A stretch of DNA of 38,668 bases from Plantago elongata (GCA_036897095.1 JAYMSP010000940.1:1-38668), one strand, 5' to 3'; shown: positions 12,501-22,611, counted from the stretch's first letter. Translations and numbers: made by a program. Notes: generated by a model not told the origin, from the letters alone.

Positions 12501-14937
12501 CCTGGCAGTTTTTTAGTGGTTTCATGCCTTACAACCAGCCAGTAGGCACCGGTTTCCCGGCTCAACCGGTCGGGCCAGCCAGTCCGATCCGGCTTTCAAA
12601 ACACAGCTCCACCCTCTATCTCAAAAGCTTCACATCCTTCTTTTTTAGCACTCCATTAAAAGTTTCCCATTCCAAAAAGATGAAAACATTCCACATTATC
12701 ATTACCCTGATCGGCTGATCATACAAATATATTTACAAATTTACCACCCACTCAACATTCTTCATTTATTATTTACACAAGTAATACTCACTCACAATTC
12801 TTTATTTATTATTTACTCAAATAATACCTCCACTTACACTACTTTTACCCACTGTTCATTCCTTAATATGTGGGAAGCTCTCAAGAGAATAGAGGGAGTA
12901 ATTTATGACAGCATTGGAATTATGACGAACCTCTGACATATGAAGGCTCAGGGAGGCCCCATTAGCCATGGGTAGAACTAACTCTCCGCGTAATGGCCCC
13001 GATACATCTTCGACATATGATCCACCAAACCAAGATGCCTAAGCATAAGCACATATCAGATCTATTAGGGTTACTGTCATTGCACACACCAATCAAAAAA
13101 AAAACTAAAAAGAGGGAATAGAGTGAAGAAGTAACTAACAAAATCATTAAGTTCTTTATCCGTATATTCTGCATTACTTGATGCTTCATCCAATGAGACT
13201 AATGATACATCATCTTCATCTGAATAGGCATGCCAGACAAGGAGAATAGGTTCAACAAACGTTCAAGATTTTGAGGCAACGAATGAATCAAAAAGTCACA
13301 TACCCGAAAGTTTAATGTCTGCTTTTATATCATTATTCACAACCTTGATACTAATCGATTTATCAATTGCAGATTTAACAGAATCCCTGACAATCTCAGA
13401 ACCTGCATGCATAACAATTGTCCATGAAGACTACGAAAGGAGAAAATGATAGGTCAGAGTGGCAAGACACTTATGTGTAATCAATGTCTGTACCTTCAAC
13501 TCCACTAACTTCAAGCAATAGTACAGCCTGGGGCCTATTGAATGGGTTGGGAGAAAGCACCTCATTTAACTGCAAAACAGCCAACATACATGATGCATGA
13601 TTGGATTGCACTATGTAAATATAAATTGAAGCCCCAGCTACCGATTTTGTACCTTTGATGAGCTTGAAGCAGTAAGCATAGAAGAGGGTGCCAGACCAAG
13701 CAACACTGAGGCAGCGGCACCAACTTCTGCTGGTGAGAATGCATCAGGCTGCACAGACAAAGAATTGTTCAATCTGGTCATGTTTCTTTTTTTTTATTAA
13801 CCAAATGAAAATCCGTGAGAAACATGCAATATAAAACAAATAGCAATATAGCATGATGCTGAACTACTTAGGTTAACTGTTTATGCAATCTACCAATTAA
13901 CAAAATGTAAGCATCTAGGTTAACCAATTGACAACCAAATGAGGCCATTTCCTTCAATTAAAGCCATAGAATCTGCCTATATTATGGATGGGTGACTCGC
14001 ATTTTGGATTATGTATCATCTATGACCATCAATCAAAATTTCACACCTATAACTATCAAGCTCAACAAAAGCAGTAACTTCTGACATGATGTGAGTAATC
14101 AAAACCACATATTTTAATTTAACCGCACACTCCAAGTTTCTATATTCTCATGATCTGTAAAATATTCTTACTATTCTTTTTTTTTTTCCTGAAACGGCTA
14201 AAGGATGACTCAAACCTCCAACCAATAACCCCAACCTATTGGTTGGAGGTGAAGTGTATTACCAACTTATCTGCGCTTCGTTGTCAATATTCTTACTATT
14301 CAATGACAACAGAGTCATTCATACACTGTCTTACACCAAGAACCCTTGTTGATCCACAATTGCATCGATAATATAACCTCAGGTACTAATGGCAATACCA
14401 GATTTCGGACCATTTGTGCCATATCACAGTAGCTAAAGTAATTAAGTAAGGTAACATAACTTCAAACCTTATGACAGTTGTTACTAACTAGCTCAAAAAA
14501 ATAAACTAGAGGTGTTAAATTTGACTGCATATCCAGTTCCCAAATCAAAAAAAATCATCTCATTCTCACTAGGAAGGTAATCAAATAGCTCGATTCACTT
14601 CGTCAGTTCAATTACAATAACCTATAATCACATAACAAATGTTCCACAGTTTAATCATATTCTAAATCAATTAATCATCACGAAACTCAATAATCACCTG
14701 AGCTGATGAATGGCGAAGGAAATTCCCTGACGGACTGTCAAGGAAAACAACCGAAGATTCGCCACTAATCACCTGAACAGACGAAAAAAGATTAATCAGT
14801 TATCTGAATTGTGCAATCAAAAGATCCACGTTATTCAATTCATCAGAAACAAAGGAAAACTGGAGAAAAGAGTGAACCTTTGAATGTATGGAGAGGATGA
14901 AGAAAAGGCAGAGAGTAGAAGCTGTGCGAGGATCCAT
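9584..14937 (-). CDS. Signal-peptide, single-pass membrane protein, plant DUF7794 type
   Basis: Eleven exons on the minus strand: 14937-14878, 14772-14698, 13748-13653, 13569-13494, 13402-13304, 13219-13140, 13038-12931, 11875-11738, 11252-11147, 10963-10755 and 9652-9584. Every junction has GT/AG and the phase closes, giving 371 residues. The N-terminus (MDPRTASTLCLFFILS...) is a signal peptide. Motifs include VVFLDSPSGNFLR, KLNEVLSPNPFNRPQAVLLLEV and LRGELVLPM. A single hydrophobic span lies at about 331-355 (VLAWITGIILLIATILG), and the short tail ends DTLLYSNVKLD. This predicts a type I protein with a luminal domain, probably in the ER or endomembranes. It matches my memory of a conserved plant family of unknown function (Arabidopsis At3g13410, DUF7794), but I could not check. 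An in-frame ATG lies upstream (about 15034); MDPR was preferred because the signal peptide follows directly. Introns 2 and 7 hold transposons (see separate entries); intron 10 is 1102 bp with nothing notable. I assign no biochemical role. Confidence 0.88.
11924..12898. mobile_element. Stowaway-type MITE (Tc1/mariner), interrupted by a hAT MITE
   Basis: The outer ends are CTCCACCC (11924) and, read on the minus strand from 12898, CTCCCTCTATTCTCTTGAG. With the inner insertion and its duplicated 8 bases left out, the left end continues as CTCTATCTCAAAAGCTTC, matching the right end as an imperfect inverted repeat of about 25 bp. A TA lies on each side (11922-11923 and 12899-12900), the Tc1/mariner target duplication. 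CTCCCTC is the typical Stowaway terminus. The element without its insert is about 292 bp, a usual Stowaway size. It lies in intron 7 of the DUF7794-type gene. Confidence 0.8.
11932..12606. mobile_element. Non-autonomous hAT-type element nested in the Stowaway MITE
   Basis: 675 bp bounded by a perfect 8-bp direct repeat CTCCACCC (11924-11931 and 12607-12614), the hAT target duplication length. Terminal inverted repeats are CTATGTTTTAAAAACCGG on the left and CTGTGTTTTGAAAGCCGG on the right (minus strand), 15 of 18 identical. Sub-terminal regions are GC-rich, with many CCGG/CCGGTT words; the middle is AT-rich. No transposase frame is seen. Open frames across the right end (12428-12718) are chance. 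The target was the first eight bases of the Stowaway terminus, so this insertion is the younger. Confidence 0.85.
14177..14285 (-). mobile_element. Short tRNA-derived SINE with perfect target-site duplication
   Basis: On the minus strand it runs from a GCGCAGATAAGTTGGTAATA box-A-like segment, through TCACCTCCAACCAATAGG, to GGTTTGAGTCATCC (box B), then an A-rich tail (T-run on the plus strand at about 14177-14187). It is flanked by a perfect 16-bp repeat AATATTCTTACTATTC (14161-14176 and 14286-14301). Pol III boxes, an A tail and a long target duplication are diagnostic of a SINE. The perfect duplication suggests a fairly recent insertion. It sits in intron 2 of the DUF7794-type gene, in the same strand sense as the gene. 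Confidence 0.85.
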
Positions 14938-15051
14938 TGTAGATAGAGATTTGAGAGATCTCTGTGGTTTTGGGAGGATACAGAGAGATCGAGATGGTGA
15001 TGAAGAAGAAGAAGATGAAGACAGGGAATAGTTCATACGACTACGTTTCAA

Positions 15052-15900
15052 TCTCCAATTGTGATTGACGATTTAATCCTTGTCAGAGAAGAGTGGCCCA
15101 ATTAGGGACTTTAGTTTGTGTGCTTAGGGATTGTGAATGAGCCCAGTAGGGGTCCGTGTAATTGGATGAGATTATGGGAATGGTCTGGTCTGGCCCAATT
15201 TTGATTTTTCGCACAAACACACAATGATTCTACGGACTTGATTATTTGAGTGTAACACGTGCGATTTAGACCACTAATTGTAGAAGTCTCATTTAGTTAT
15301 TGTATTCTAAATTGAACATAAATGATAGATAAAATAATAAAATTGTTACATTTTCAGGTTGCCTAAAAGTAATATGGCCCATCTCAAATTTACAGTTGTA
15401 TAAAACTCCCTTTATTTTGATCACTCCCTAAAAATTTTAAACGAGTAATTAATTAGATCCAACAAATTTTTTATATAAATTTTATTAAAAATAAATCTCT
15501 TCTAATTATAAAAAAAGTAAAATGTCCCTAAACAGTATTTCATTTGAGATATATATAGTATCACTATAATTAGTGATCTTAAGGCATAATGTATTTTGCA
15601 AGACTATTGCATCAGACAGACCAGTGTGCACCTAGCCTAACTGTGGACTCTTCTATATTCTCGCTCTTTGTCCTATATCTCAATTATTGTATTTTCCACC
15701 TCGCCTACTTACCCCCATATTTTCAGATATACATTTACGTAACATACTTGTTATAGAAATAGACTATTTTTCATTAGGTTTAACTCAACAATTATTTGCA
15801 AGTCAATTGAGAAAGTCTATAAAAAGACAACTTTTTTATTAGGAATATAAAAGATCTGTTTTCAAATTTGTATTAATAGTGTTTAATATTATAAGAATTT
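15052..15900. other. Upstream region of the DUF7794-type gene; no other gene seen
   Basis: AT-rich sequence upstream (by strand) of the minus-strand gene, likely with its promoter close to 15040-15250. No coding frame, RNA gene or clear transposon was found in the rest. Confidence 0.35.
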
Positions 15901-15924
15901 TTTATGTATAGTGAGATGTGAGAT

Positions 15925-16345
15925 TTAACCTTGTATCTGTGAGATTAATGTAGTGTCTGTGAGTTTTTATAACTGGGTAAATCAATGTCGTTTATGTGAG
16001 TTTTTATAACTCGGGTGATTAGTGTCGCATCTGTGAGTTTTTATAACTGGGAAGATTAGTGGTGTATATGTGAGTTTTATAACTGGGTAAATTAGTGTCA
16101 TATATGTGAGTTTTTATAACAATAACTTTATAATTGGGTAAATTAATGTCGTGTATGTGAGTTTTTTGCATTTGTCTGTGAGTTTTTATAACCGGGGAAA
16201 TTAATGTCAATTGTGTGAGTTTTTATAACTGGAGGAATTAGTGTAGTATCTGAGAGTTTTTATAACTGGGAGAATTAGTATTGTATCTTTGAGTTTTATA
16301 ACTGAAAAAATTAGTGTTGTATTTGTGAGTTTTTATAATTGAGAT
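15925..16345. repeat. Minisatellite, about 37-bp unit, around 11 copies
   Basis: Tandem array built on a unit of the form GTGAGTTTTTATAACTGGG followed by TAAATTAGTGTCGTATAT, with substitutions and small length changes between copies. Near 16150-16180 one part-unit is shortened. The consensus has no open frame of note, and the minus-strand frame through it is only a product of the repeat. It lies about 1 kb upstream of the DUF7794-type gene. Confidence 0.85.
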
Positions 16346-17490
16346 AAAGTCGGTTTGATCACTGACCGCGTACTGGTTTGATTGCGCACTGATTGCAACT
16401 TAAAAAGTGGTCTTTCCTTTTCTAATGAGAAAGCATGTCTTTTCCTAGAATTTGTGAAGTCAATTAGCGATAGAAACCACACCATAAATAGAAATTTAAA
16501 TAGTGTTTCAATGATTAAAAATTCAAAAAGAAAACCTACTTTACCAGATACAATTATTTAATGATTATATATAAAATTAAACATTATTTCTAGAACATGC
16601 GTGTCACACAATCGACTTGCAATAACCGAAGTCTCTCTTTAAGATAACATTCTACTCTAAACCCTAACTGACGTTTCTCTCAATTTCATACGGAATGCAG
16701 TGAATGTTCTTGATTACGATGGCTAATCTGACAATTTATATTTGAATGACGGTTTTACAAACTCATGTTTTATAACAACCTCCAACACATAATTGCATAT
16801 CTCAGCATAAGCAGTCCTTCAGCTTCTGAAACACTTCAAACAAGTCCTCATACGTAATTCTAAAGATTTCTAGTTAGCACCATACATTTAATAATTTAGA
16901 TTACAAAAATGTTCCCTCAAGAAATTTCAAAATGAATACTCCTTTCTTTTGTACCACAAAATTATATTAATCATAAATATGTTACCTCTCATTCAATAAA
17001 TAATAAAAATCATACATTTACTAGGAACGAAACATAGTAGTACAAACACGGATCACCAACAATATTATACAGATAGATGTAATGTAACATCCAGTACTCG
17101 TCTAGGACCAAGAGTTACGTGGGGGACCTGATGTGCATCCAATCAAGGAGACATGAGATTTTTCATCACAAAACATATATGTACTGTACGCATCACTTTT
17201 GCTTTACCTGTGACCTTTAATCTATGATATGAAAGAAAAAAAGGAAGGGAAATGGCATTACACGATAAAATGAACACGATCCTGTGCATGCGGGCTAGCC
17301 TACGTTACGTTACACAAAGCAACCATTAGAAAACAAATTAAAGCAAGCATCAAAAGACATAGATTTCTTATCTCATTGCAAAGTAGCTAGTAACGCAACG
17401 ATACAAACAACAAAAAGGTGCCAACTCCATCTCACCAATCACTCTGTAATTATTGCCTCCTTTTCATTCACTTTTTTGCTCAACCATTGA
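16346..17490. other. Non-coding AT-rich stretch
   Basis: I see no gene, RNA or clear repeat here. The sequence is AT-rich, with short GC-richer words around 17095-17160 and 17270-17310. Confidence 0.3.
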
Positions 17491-17496
17491 CTACCC

Positions 17497-19216
17497 CCCT
17501 ATTTATTCATCAATCTAATTTATATACAACTATTTATAGTTTAAATGTAATAAAAAAGTCTGATTCAATAATACTTTTAAATACTAACATAAGGAGTTAT
17601 AATCTACTTATACTTCTAACACTCCCCTCAGTCGAAAAAGAAGTTTGATGAACGTTGAGAATGTCTTGAAAAGCGTCAAACAATACTTTTGAAAGTCCTT
17701 TGGTGAAAAATCGACTCATAGGTAAGAATCAACAGATTACATCCATGACGTTCTATGTTGATATTGTATGAGAGCAGGCGATGTAAAAGGTATGACCGAA
17801 CGATGGACGATATCATGGGCAATTGATTATAGGCAATGAGGACCCAAATATTGTACCCTACGCTCGAGTCTGCAAGAGTCGGGTGGAAGAGCTCACCTGG
17901 AGCAGACATAGAGAGACATCCAAAATATGAGAGAATATAAGACTACACAGATGTGGAAAAAGAAGGATCAATAAGTGATCACATAGAGATAGTCCTGAGT
18001 AGGCAGAGAGGGGTCAACATGTGACCTTAATATATAGACCATGATATAGCGGAGCAAGAGCTTCAGACAACTAGCTCGAAAGACTGGAGATTGAACAAAA
18101 AATCCTTGAACTCTAACCACAAAAGGAGCTTCAGGCTAGGAAGCTGTGTGGGATGCCTGGTGACGCGTCAGGTTGATCTGGGGATGAGGAGAACCCTTTT
18201 GATCAGGATGTGCGACTTCGGGAGCTTAATCTGATCTTAGAACGCAGCGGAGACAGTTACTCGAGGAAATCGATGATGCGTGGAGAAAACGCAACAGTAG
18301 GCTGCAGGAGAAGAAACAACTCAATTGCATAAGAAGAAGAGAAATTCACTGCGTAATCAAAAGAAGAAGACCTGGCCGGAGGATTGTCCATCGGACAACA
18401 GGGTGATCGACGATCGTGAGCAATTGCAGAAGCGGTCGATGAAGATCGAACAGGCTGGGGCGATCGCTGGACGGGAGAATGACGATTGCGGAAAATTGCA
18501 TGAGGATAGAAGAAAGTTCGACAAATTGAAGAAACTGTTCGAACACGGGAGGGGATTGACAACAGTGGGATGTTCGATCAGAGGAGAACTCGAAAGAGGT
18601 ATACAAACGTGAGGTAAGGTATATACGTGAATATATCGAACATGAGGTTCTGTATATGGGAGTTCTGCAGCGGAAGATAAAGGGAATAAAAGATACAAAA
18701 GATATATAGGCAAGGAAAATCACATTGATGTAAGAGGATCGTATATTAAACGTGAGGTTCTCTATACGGGAGTTCTGGCGAAGATATGAGATCGGATCAT
18801 AGTTTTCAGCAATCTGCTACTTAACGGAGAACGCAGTTTGACATATTAAACCTGATTTGATTCTAATCTCCACCGTCCAGATTGTAGTTCCATGAGTTAT
18901 CTTACTTTTGTCAAAATTTCGTGATGATCCAACGGGCAAATCCCTGGGAAACTTCGTTTTTCTTAGACTGCGTTGTTCTGTCAAGTTATACAAAAATTGT
19001 CTTAATTCATTGAGAAAAAAGATAAGAGACAGGATCAATGCTTGCTAGAGGCTATGATACCACTATATTTTTAACCTATTCTCATTCATCAATCTAATAC
19101 ACACATACACACACACACACATGCATACAAGTATAACTATATATAATAAGGAAGCTAATTCAATAATACTTCTAAGTACTAACATAAGGAGTCATAATCT
19201 GCTTATACTTCTAACA
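17497..19216 (-). mobile_element. Short non-coding LTR retroelement fossil (TRIM/LARD-like)
   Basis: Two direct repeats of about 125-140 bp flank an internal region of about 1.43 kb. Left copy is about 17497-17621 and right copy about 19075-19216. Both contain TTCATCAATCTAAT and end in ACATAAGGAGT(T/C)ATAATCT...CTTCTAACA. On the minus strand the LTR begins TGTTAGAAGTATAAG. A primer-binding site like that for initiator-Met tRNA (TGGTATCATAGC, 19062-19051 on the minus strand) lies inside the right repeat, and a purine tract (GAGGGGAG) lies just before the left one. This sets the orientation as minus. The interior shows no gag or pol. No clean 5-bp target duplication was found and the outer left limit is uncertain. 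The right LTR carries a small (CA)n microsatellite. Confidence 0.65.
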
Positions 19217-20418
19217 AGAAGCAACTACTTATACTTCTAACAAGAAGCACAGGTTAGTGTAACATAAGGTATAGATCTATGACGGTAAATGGGATTTTTC
19301 TGGAATAGAAGAACTGCTGAATTACATAGATGGATGGATTGAATTGTGAGGGAACTATATGTTCTCTTTAGACGATTTGTAACCCTAGTTGGTAATAGTG
19401 TATGTGTAGTAAGTTCTCAACACATCGAATAAAGATTAGTAGGTAATTTAACGAATAAAGATTAGTAGAACTAAAAACTTTCTAGCAGATGCATGCCTGG
19501 ATCGAGTAGATAGTTTTGTTACTAACTATATACTAGGTTAATAGAGACTTTCCCGGGTTACAAACAATTTCATTAATAGACTCGTACTCTTTAGCACTGT
19601 CACTCTAATTCGTCTAGAGATAAAGAGGTTGTTCGTTCTCTTTGGTATTGTTAGTCCAAAGATGTAGGTCTAAATATTATGCCAGATTAATTGATGCCTT
19701 GGGTTAATTGACTAATTTCACAATAAAGATTGATCATTGATCACAAAATATGATATTGCACAACTTGGATTCGTGCTATAATATTGATTTAACACATCTT
19801 ACATGTTCACATAATCTCGCTATAGTTAAAATGTAATTTCATACATCGATATATTTAACATCCTTCTTAGAGGGGTACATTTGACAAATATTTATTTGTT
19901 TGGGTAGAATCTAACTATGTTTAATTTAGTTCAGTTGCACTTTTGTGTAAAAAAATTATAAAAAAACTAATTCGAATTCAGACAATTCAATTATAATTTT
20001 ATTTCAAACGATCAGAACTTTACAATCTTGAGTTTACTTTATATAAACATGATCATGAAATTGACTCGACTTCTTAATATTATATATAAAGTGTACTTAT
20101 ATATTAAAAACAAGGTAATCTCTTAAATTAATTTGTACAAAAGGTGTGAACTAATCGGCCGTAACTTTGACTAGTACGTAGAATTATTAAAATGGTCATG
20201 TGATGAAATATCAACATGAAATTTGTAAAAGAGCTAAAGAAAATAAAGAAATGGCATAGGTTAAAAAGCAGGTCACATGTTCTGTTGTTATATATTCCAA
20301 TCCTAAGAATGCTATGCAACCCTGCCACCACCAGTCCATGTGGTTTTGAACACTCCCAACCATTCCTTCAATTCTCCTCCATTATTCCAATCTTGTAGTA
20401 GCAGACTAGTACACATCA
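19217..20418. other. Upstream region of the CLE gene; otherwise nothing recognised
   Basis: About 1.2 kb of AT-rich DNA. Next to the LTR element there is a 25-bp tandem repeat of the LTR edge (TACTTCTAACAAGAAGCA, about 19200-19250). The part near 20330-20418 is presumably the proximal promoter of the CLE gene. No other gene is visible. Confidence 0.35.
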
Positions 20419-20428
20419 TATATATAAA
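20419..20428 (+). promoter_or_regulatory. Probable TATA box of the CLE gene
   Basis: TATATATAAA about 100 bp before the chosen CLE start codon, in the place expected for a TATA box if transcription starts near 20450-20460 with a 70-80 nt leader. Inferred from sequence and position only. Confidence 0.5.
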
Positions 20429-20529
20429 CACACACTTCTCCAAGATTGGAGGTACAACTGGTTCATGGATATTGATCTCTGGTGGAAATTTGGGGGGTGG
20501 ATTGTTTACATTTTCTTGGTCAACTTTTC

Positions 20530-20799
20530 ATGGCTGCAGCAAAACTACTCACCTTGTTCCTATTCTTGATGCTCATTTTTCAATCCTCATTGCAAGTCTG
20601 CTCTGCATCTATAGGATCAAGAAGACTACTTCTCTTGCATTCTCATCCTAGAGGCAGAGACTCGACATCCTCTTCCAATACGGTTCATCCTCCTGCTGCA
20701 GCAACTACAATGGATTTGGCGAGATCAAGGAACGTGGATCAGGGTTTTCGTGCCGGTGCTCATGAGGTACCGAGTGGTGCGAATCCGGAGTCTAATTGA
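20530..20799 (+). CDS. CLE peptide precursor, TDIF/CLE41-CLE44 type, variant peptide
   Basis: A single-exon 89-residue secreted precursor. Residues 1-26 (MAAAKLLTLFLFLMLIF...) are a signal peptide. The variable middle is rich in Ser, Arg and Pro. TMDLARSR (about 60-67) matches the STMDL segment of CLE41/44 precursors. The last 12 residues are HEVPSGANPESN, directly before the stop. Canonical TDIF is HEVPSGPNPISN, a vascular stem-cell signal secreted from phloem and read in the cambium by PXY/TDR. Position 7 is Ala (codon GCG) where CLE peptides normally carry Pro, a residue that is hydroxylated and in some CLEs arabinosylated; position 10 is Glu, not Ile. An in-frame ATG lies upstream (20482), but starting at 20530 puts the signal peptide at the very N-terminus. 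The class is firm; whether the peptide is active is open. Confidence 0.87.
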   Translation: MAAAKLLTLFLFLMLIFQSSLQVCSASIGSRRLLLLHSHPRGRDSTSSSNTVHPPAAATTMDLARSRNVDQGFRAGAHEVPSGANPESN

Positions 20800-21415
20800 T
20801 GATCTTTAAGTGTATGTTATTGGTCTCAACTTATTAGGTACCTTATAAGTTGATTTCAACTCATTTGGGCAAAACGGTTGAGGGATCGAACACCTGAGAT
20901 TTTCATTTCTATTTGTAAATATTTGCGATGTAAGGTTTTGATGGGATTCATCAATCATGTTCTGTAAAATAACGTTTTATTTTAGTATTAATTTATAAAT
21001 TTTGCCGATTAAAGAAATAGTGTACTAATTTTAATGTTTACGTGTTAGTTTTCAGTTATCTCATAAGGCGTACTAAGTGATTAAAAGTAAAGAATCTATA
21101 AAGTTGTTGATGGGCGTTAATGATCCAAGGAAAATGAACACAATATCTATGTATAATGTGTAAGCAGAATTGATGTAAAGAGTAATGTTCTAGCAACTAC
21201 TTCGCATGGTTCTTTTTCTTTCTTCATGAACAATATACATTTATATTGCACCCTAAAATTTTCTTTTAAGAACTTGATATCAACGAGATTGAATTTTCCA
21301 TATATAAAAGAAATCCATACGGTTGGAAGAGTCCATAGTAAGAGCGCACTTTTCGACAGTTGAACATGTTTTCACTCTAGCTGATAATATACGCTCTAAC
21401 ATAGCACGACATGTC
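20800..21415. other. 3' flank of the CLE gene and unassigned sequence
   Basis: Contains the presumed 3' UTR of the CLE gene (first 150-250 bp), then AT-rich sequence up to the SINE. No gene recognised. Confidence 0.35.
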
Positions 21416-21589
21416 TTTTTTTTTTTAACGGATAAGATTACAACTACTTTACTCATATACCAACACATGTTTACCTTCAAAACCACTTTATACATTCACC
21501 AGTCGTTATGCCTCCACCAGCAATCGAACTTTGCACCTCCTCTTTACCATTCCAGCACTATACCACTGCACCACCTTATGCCTCCCCAT
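21416..21589 (-). mobile_element. tRNA-derived SINE, copy 1 of a family seen twice here
   Basis: On the minus strand it begins GGAGGCATAAGGTGGTGCAG (box A-like), has GCAAAGTTCGATTGC (box B-like), and ends in GGATAAGATT-type sequence read as ...ATCCGTT followed by a run of A (T-run at 21416-21426 on the plus strand). Flanks repeat CATAGCAC(act)GACATGTC (21400-21415 and 21590-21608), identical apart from three extra bases, which I read as the target duplication. The open frames across this region are chance. Confidence 0.75.
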
Positions 21590-21615
21590 CATAGCACACT
21601 GACATGTCACAAATC

Positions 21616-22265
21616 ATTGTCAATAAAATGGTCTTTATTTTTCCATTGAAAATTAAAATGACTAAAAATACAATGAATGAAAAATGTATGATTACCAAAC
21701 TAACCAACAAAATTAAAACAAATCTATGGGAAGATGGTATTTAAATAATTTATTCTAATCAGCAAATTGGTATAAGAGTTTGTGAGATTGAAAAGGTTTT
21801 GCATGAGCATTTTGTATAACACTAGTCTATAGTAGTTGTTTTCTCTTTCTCTTTTCATTGGTGTCATGTTAAATATAGAGTATTGTTGTCTATACATTTC
21901 AATGCTTTACTTAGTGTTGAACCAAATCTTGTTGAAACATTTATGAGATATTTAGGGTGTGTTAGATTAGAACCCTTTTTTGCTGAAAAGGGGAAAGAAA
22001 AAGGAAAAGGAAAGATTGAAAGTGGTGTTTGATGAATTTCATGTGATCTTTGGTTTACAAACAAGAATCATCGATGAGAGCTAGTCATGGCAGTGATTCA
22101 GAGGAAAAGTGAATACTCAAATAGTAGTGTTGTCTCGATCACCAAACAATGGTGATTTTGCTTTCTTCATAATTATTTCATGGTAGGGTTCTGTACTTCT
22201 CTGCTTGTCTTCGACAATAATAGACCAACATACAATAATACTCCTCGTCCCCTTAATCCATACCC
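21616..22265. other. Unassigned AT-rich spacer between two SINEs
   Basis: No gene, RNA or repeat recognised. Around 21960-22030 there is a purine-rich stretch (GAAAAGGGGAAAGAAAAAGG) that only yields a low-complexity frame. Confidence 0.3.
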
Positions 22266-22269
22266 AAGT

Positions 22270-22394
22270 TTTTTTTTAACCGCCAAATATAACAACTACT
22301 CTATATAACCACCTTATAACTTCACTAAGATCACAAACTATATACCTCATCCTTACGACTCCAGTTCAATTCAACTGCGCTACCTTATGCCTCC
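22270..22394 (-). mobile_element. tRNA-derived SINE, copy 2 of the same family
   Basis: On the minus strand it begins GGAGGCATAAGGTAGCGCAG and ends ...GTAGTTGTTATATTTGGCGG followed by TT and a run of A, matching the head and tail of copy 1 at 21416-21589. The middle is more diverged, with no good box B. The possible target duplication (AATCCATACCCAAG versus AATCTGTACACAAT, 10 of 14) is decayed, so this copy looks older. It lies just beyond the Helitron 3' end. Confidence 0.6.
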
Positions 22395-22419
22395 AATCTG
22401 TACACAATTCTTATATATA

Positions 22420-22446
22420 CTAGTACTGATTCGTGGTGATGCCACG
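22420..22446 (-). other. Helitron 3' terminal hairpin and CTAG end
   Basis: Read on the minus strand: stem CGTGG, loop CATCA, stem CCACG, spacer AATCAGTA, end CTAG, then host T. A short GC hairpin about ten bases before a CTRR end inserted between A and T is the standard Helitron 3' terminus. Seen directly; function known from the family. Confidence 0.8.
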
Positions 22447-22611
22447 GTATGTTAGACTTGAATGTATGAGTCATGTTGGTCGAATATATAACCATGCAAG
22501 TCGGAAAAAAAATATAAAAGATACAGTGTCATTAATACAATGCCATAGTAATAAGTTTTGGTGAAACAAAAAGTCGACGACGTACAAAAATAAATTCTTC
22601 AAGGTGGTTTA

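Noticed and set aside
12428-12718. 96-residue open frame
   Set aside because: It crosses the end of the nested hAT MITE and lies within an intron of the minus-strand gene.
16019-16210. Minus-strand frame rich in repeated Ile/Asn/Leu/Pro phrases
   Set aside because: It is only the translation of the 37-bp minisatellite.
15925-16345. Regular repeats considered as a CRISPR-like array
   Set aside because: The units are head-to-tail with no unique spacers, and this is a plant nuclear sequence.
18257-18723. Several overlapping open frames of about 95-125 residues on both strands
   Set aside because: They overlap each other in many frames, lack any domain, and lie in the purine-rich interior of a short non-coding LTR element.
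21416-21589. tRNA gene suggested by box A and B-like sequences
   Set aside because: No cloverleaf with paired acceptor arm; the A tail and long target duplication show a SINE. The same holds for 14177-14285.
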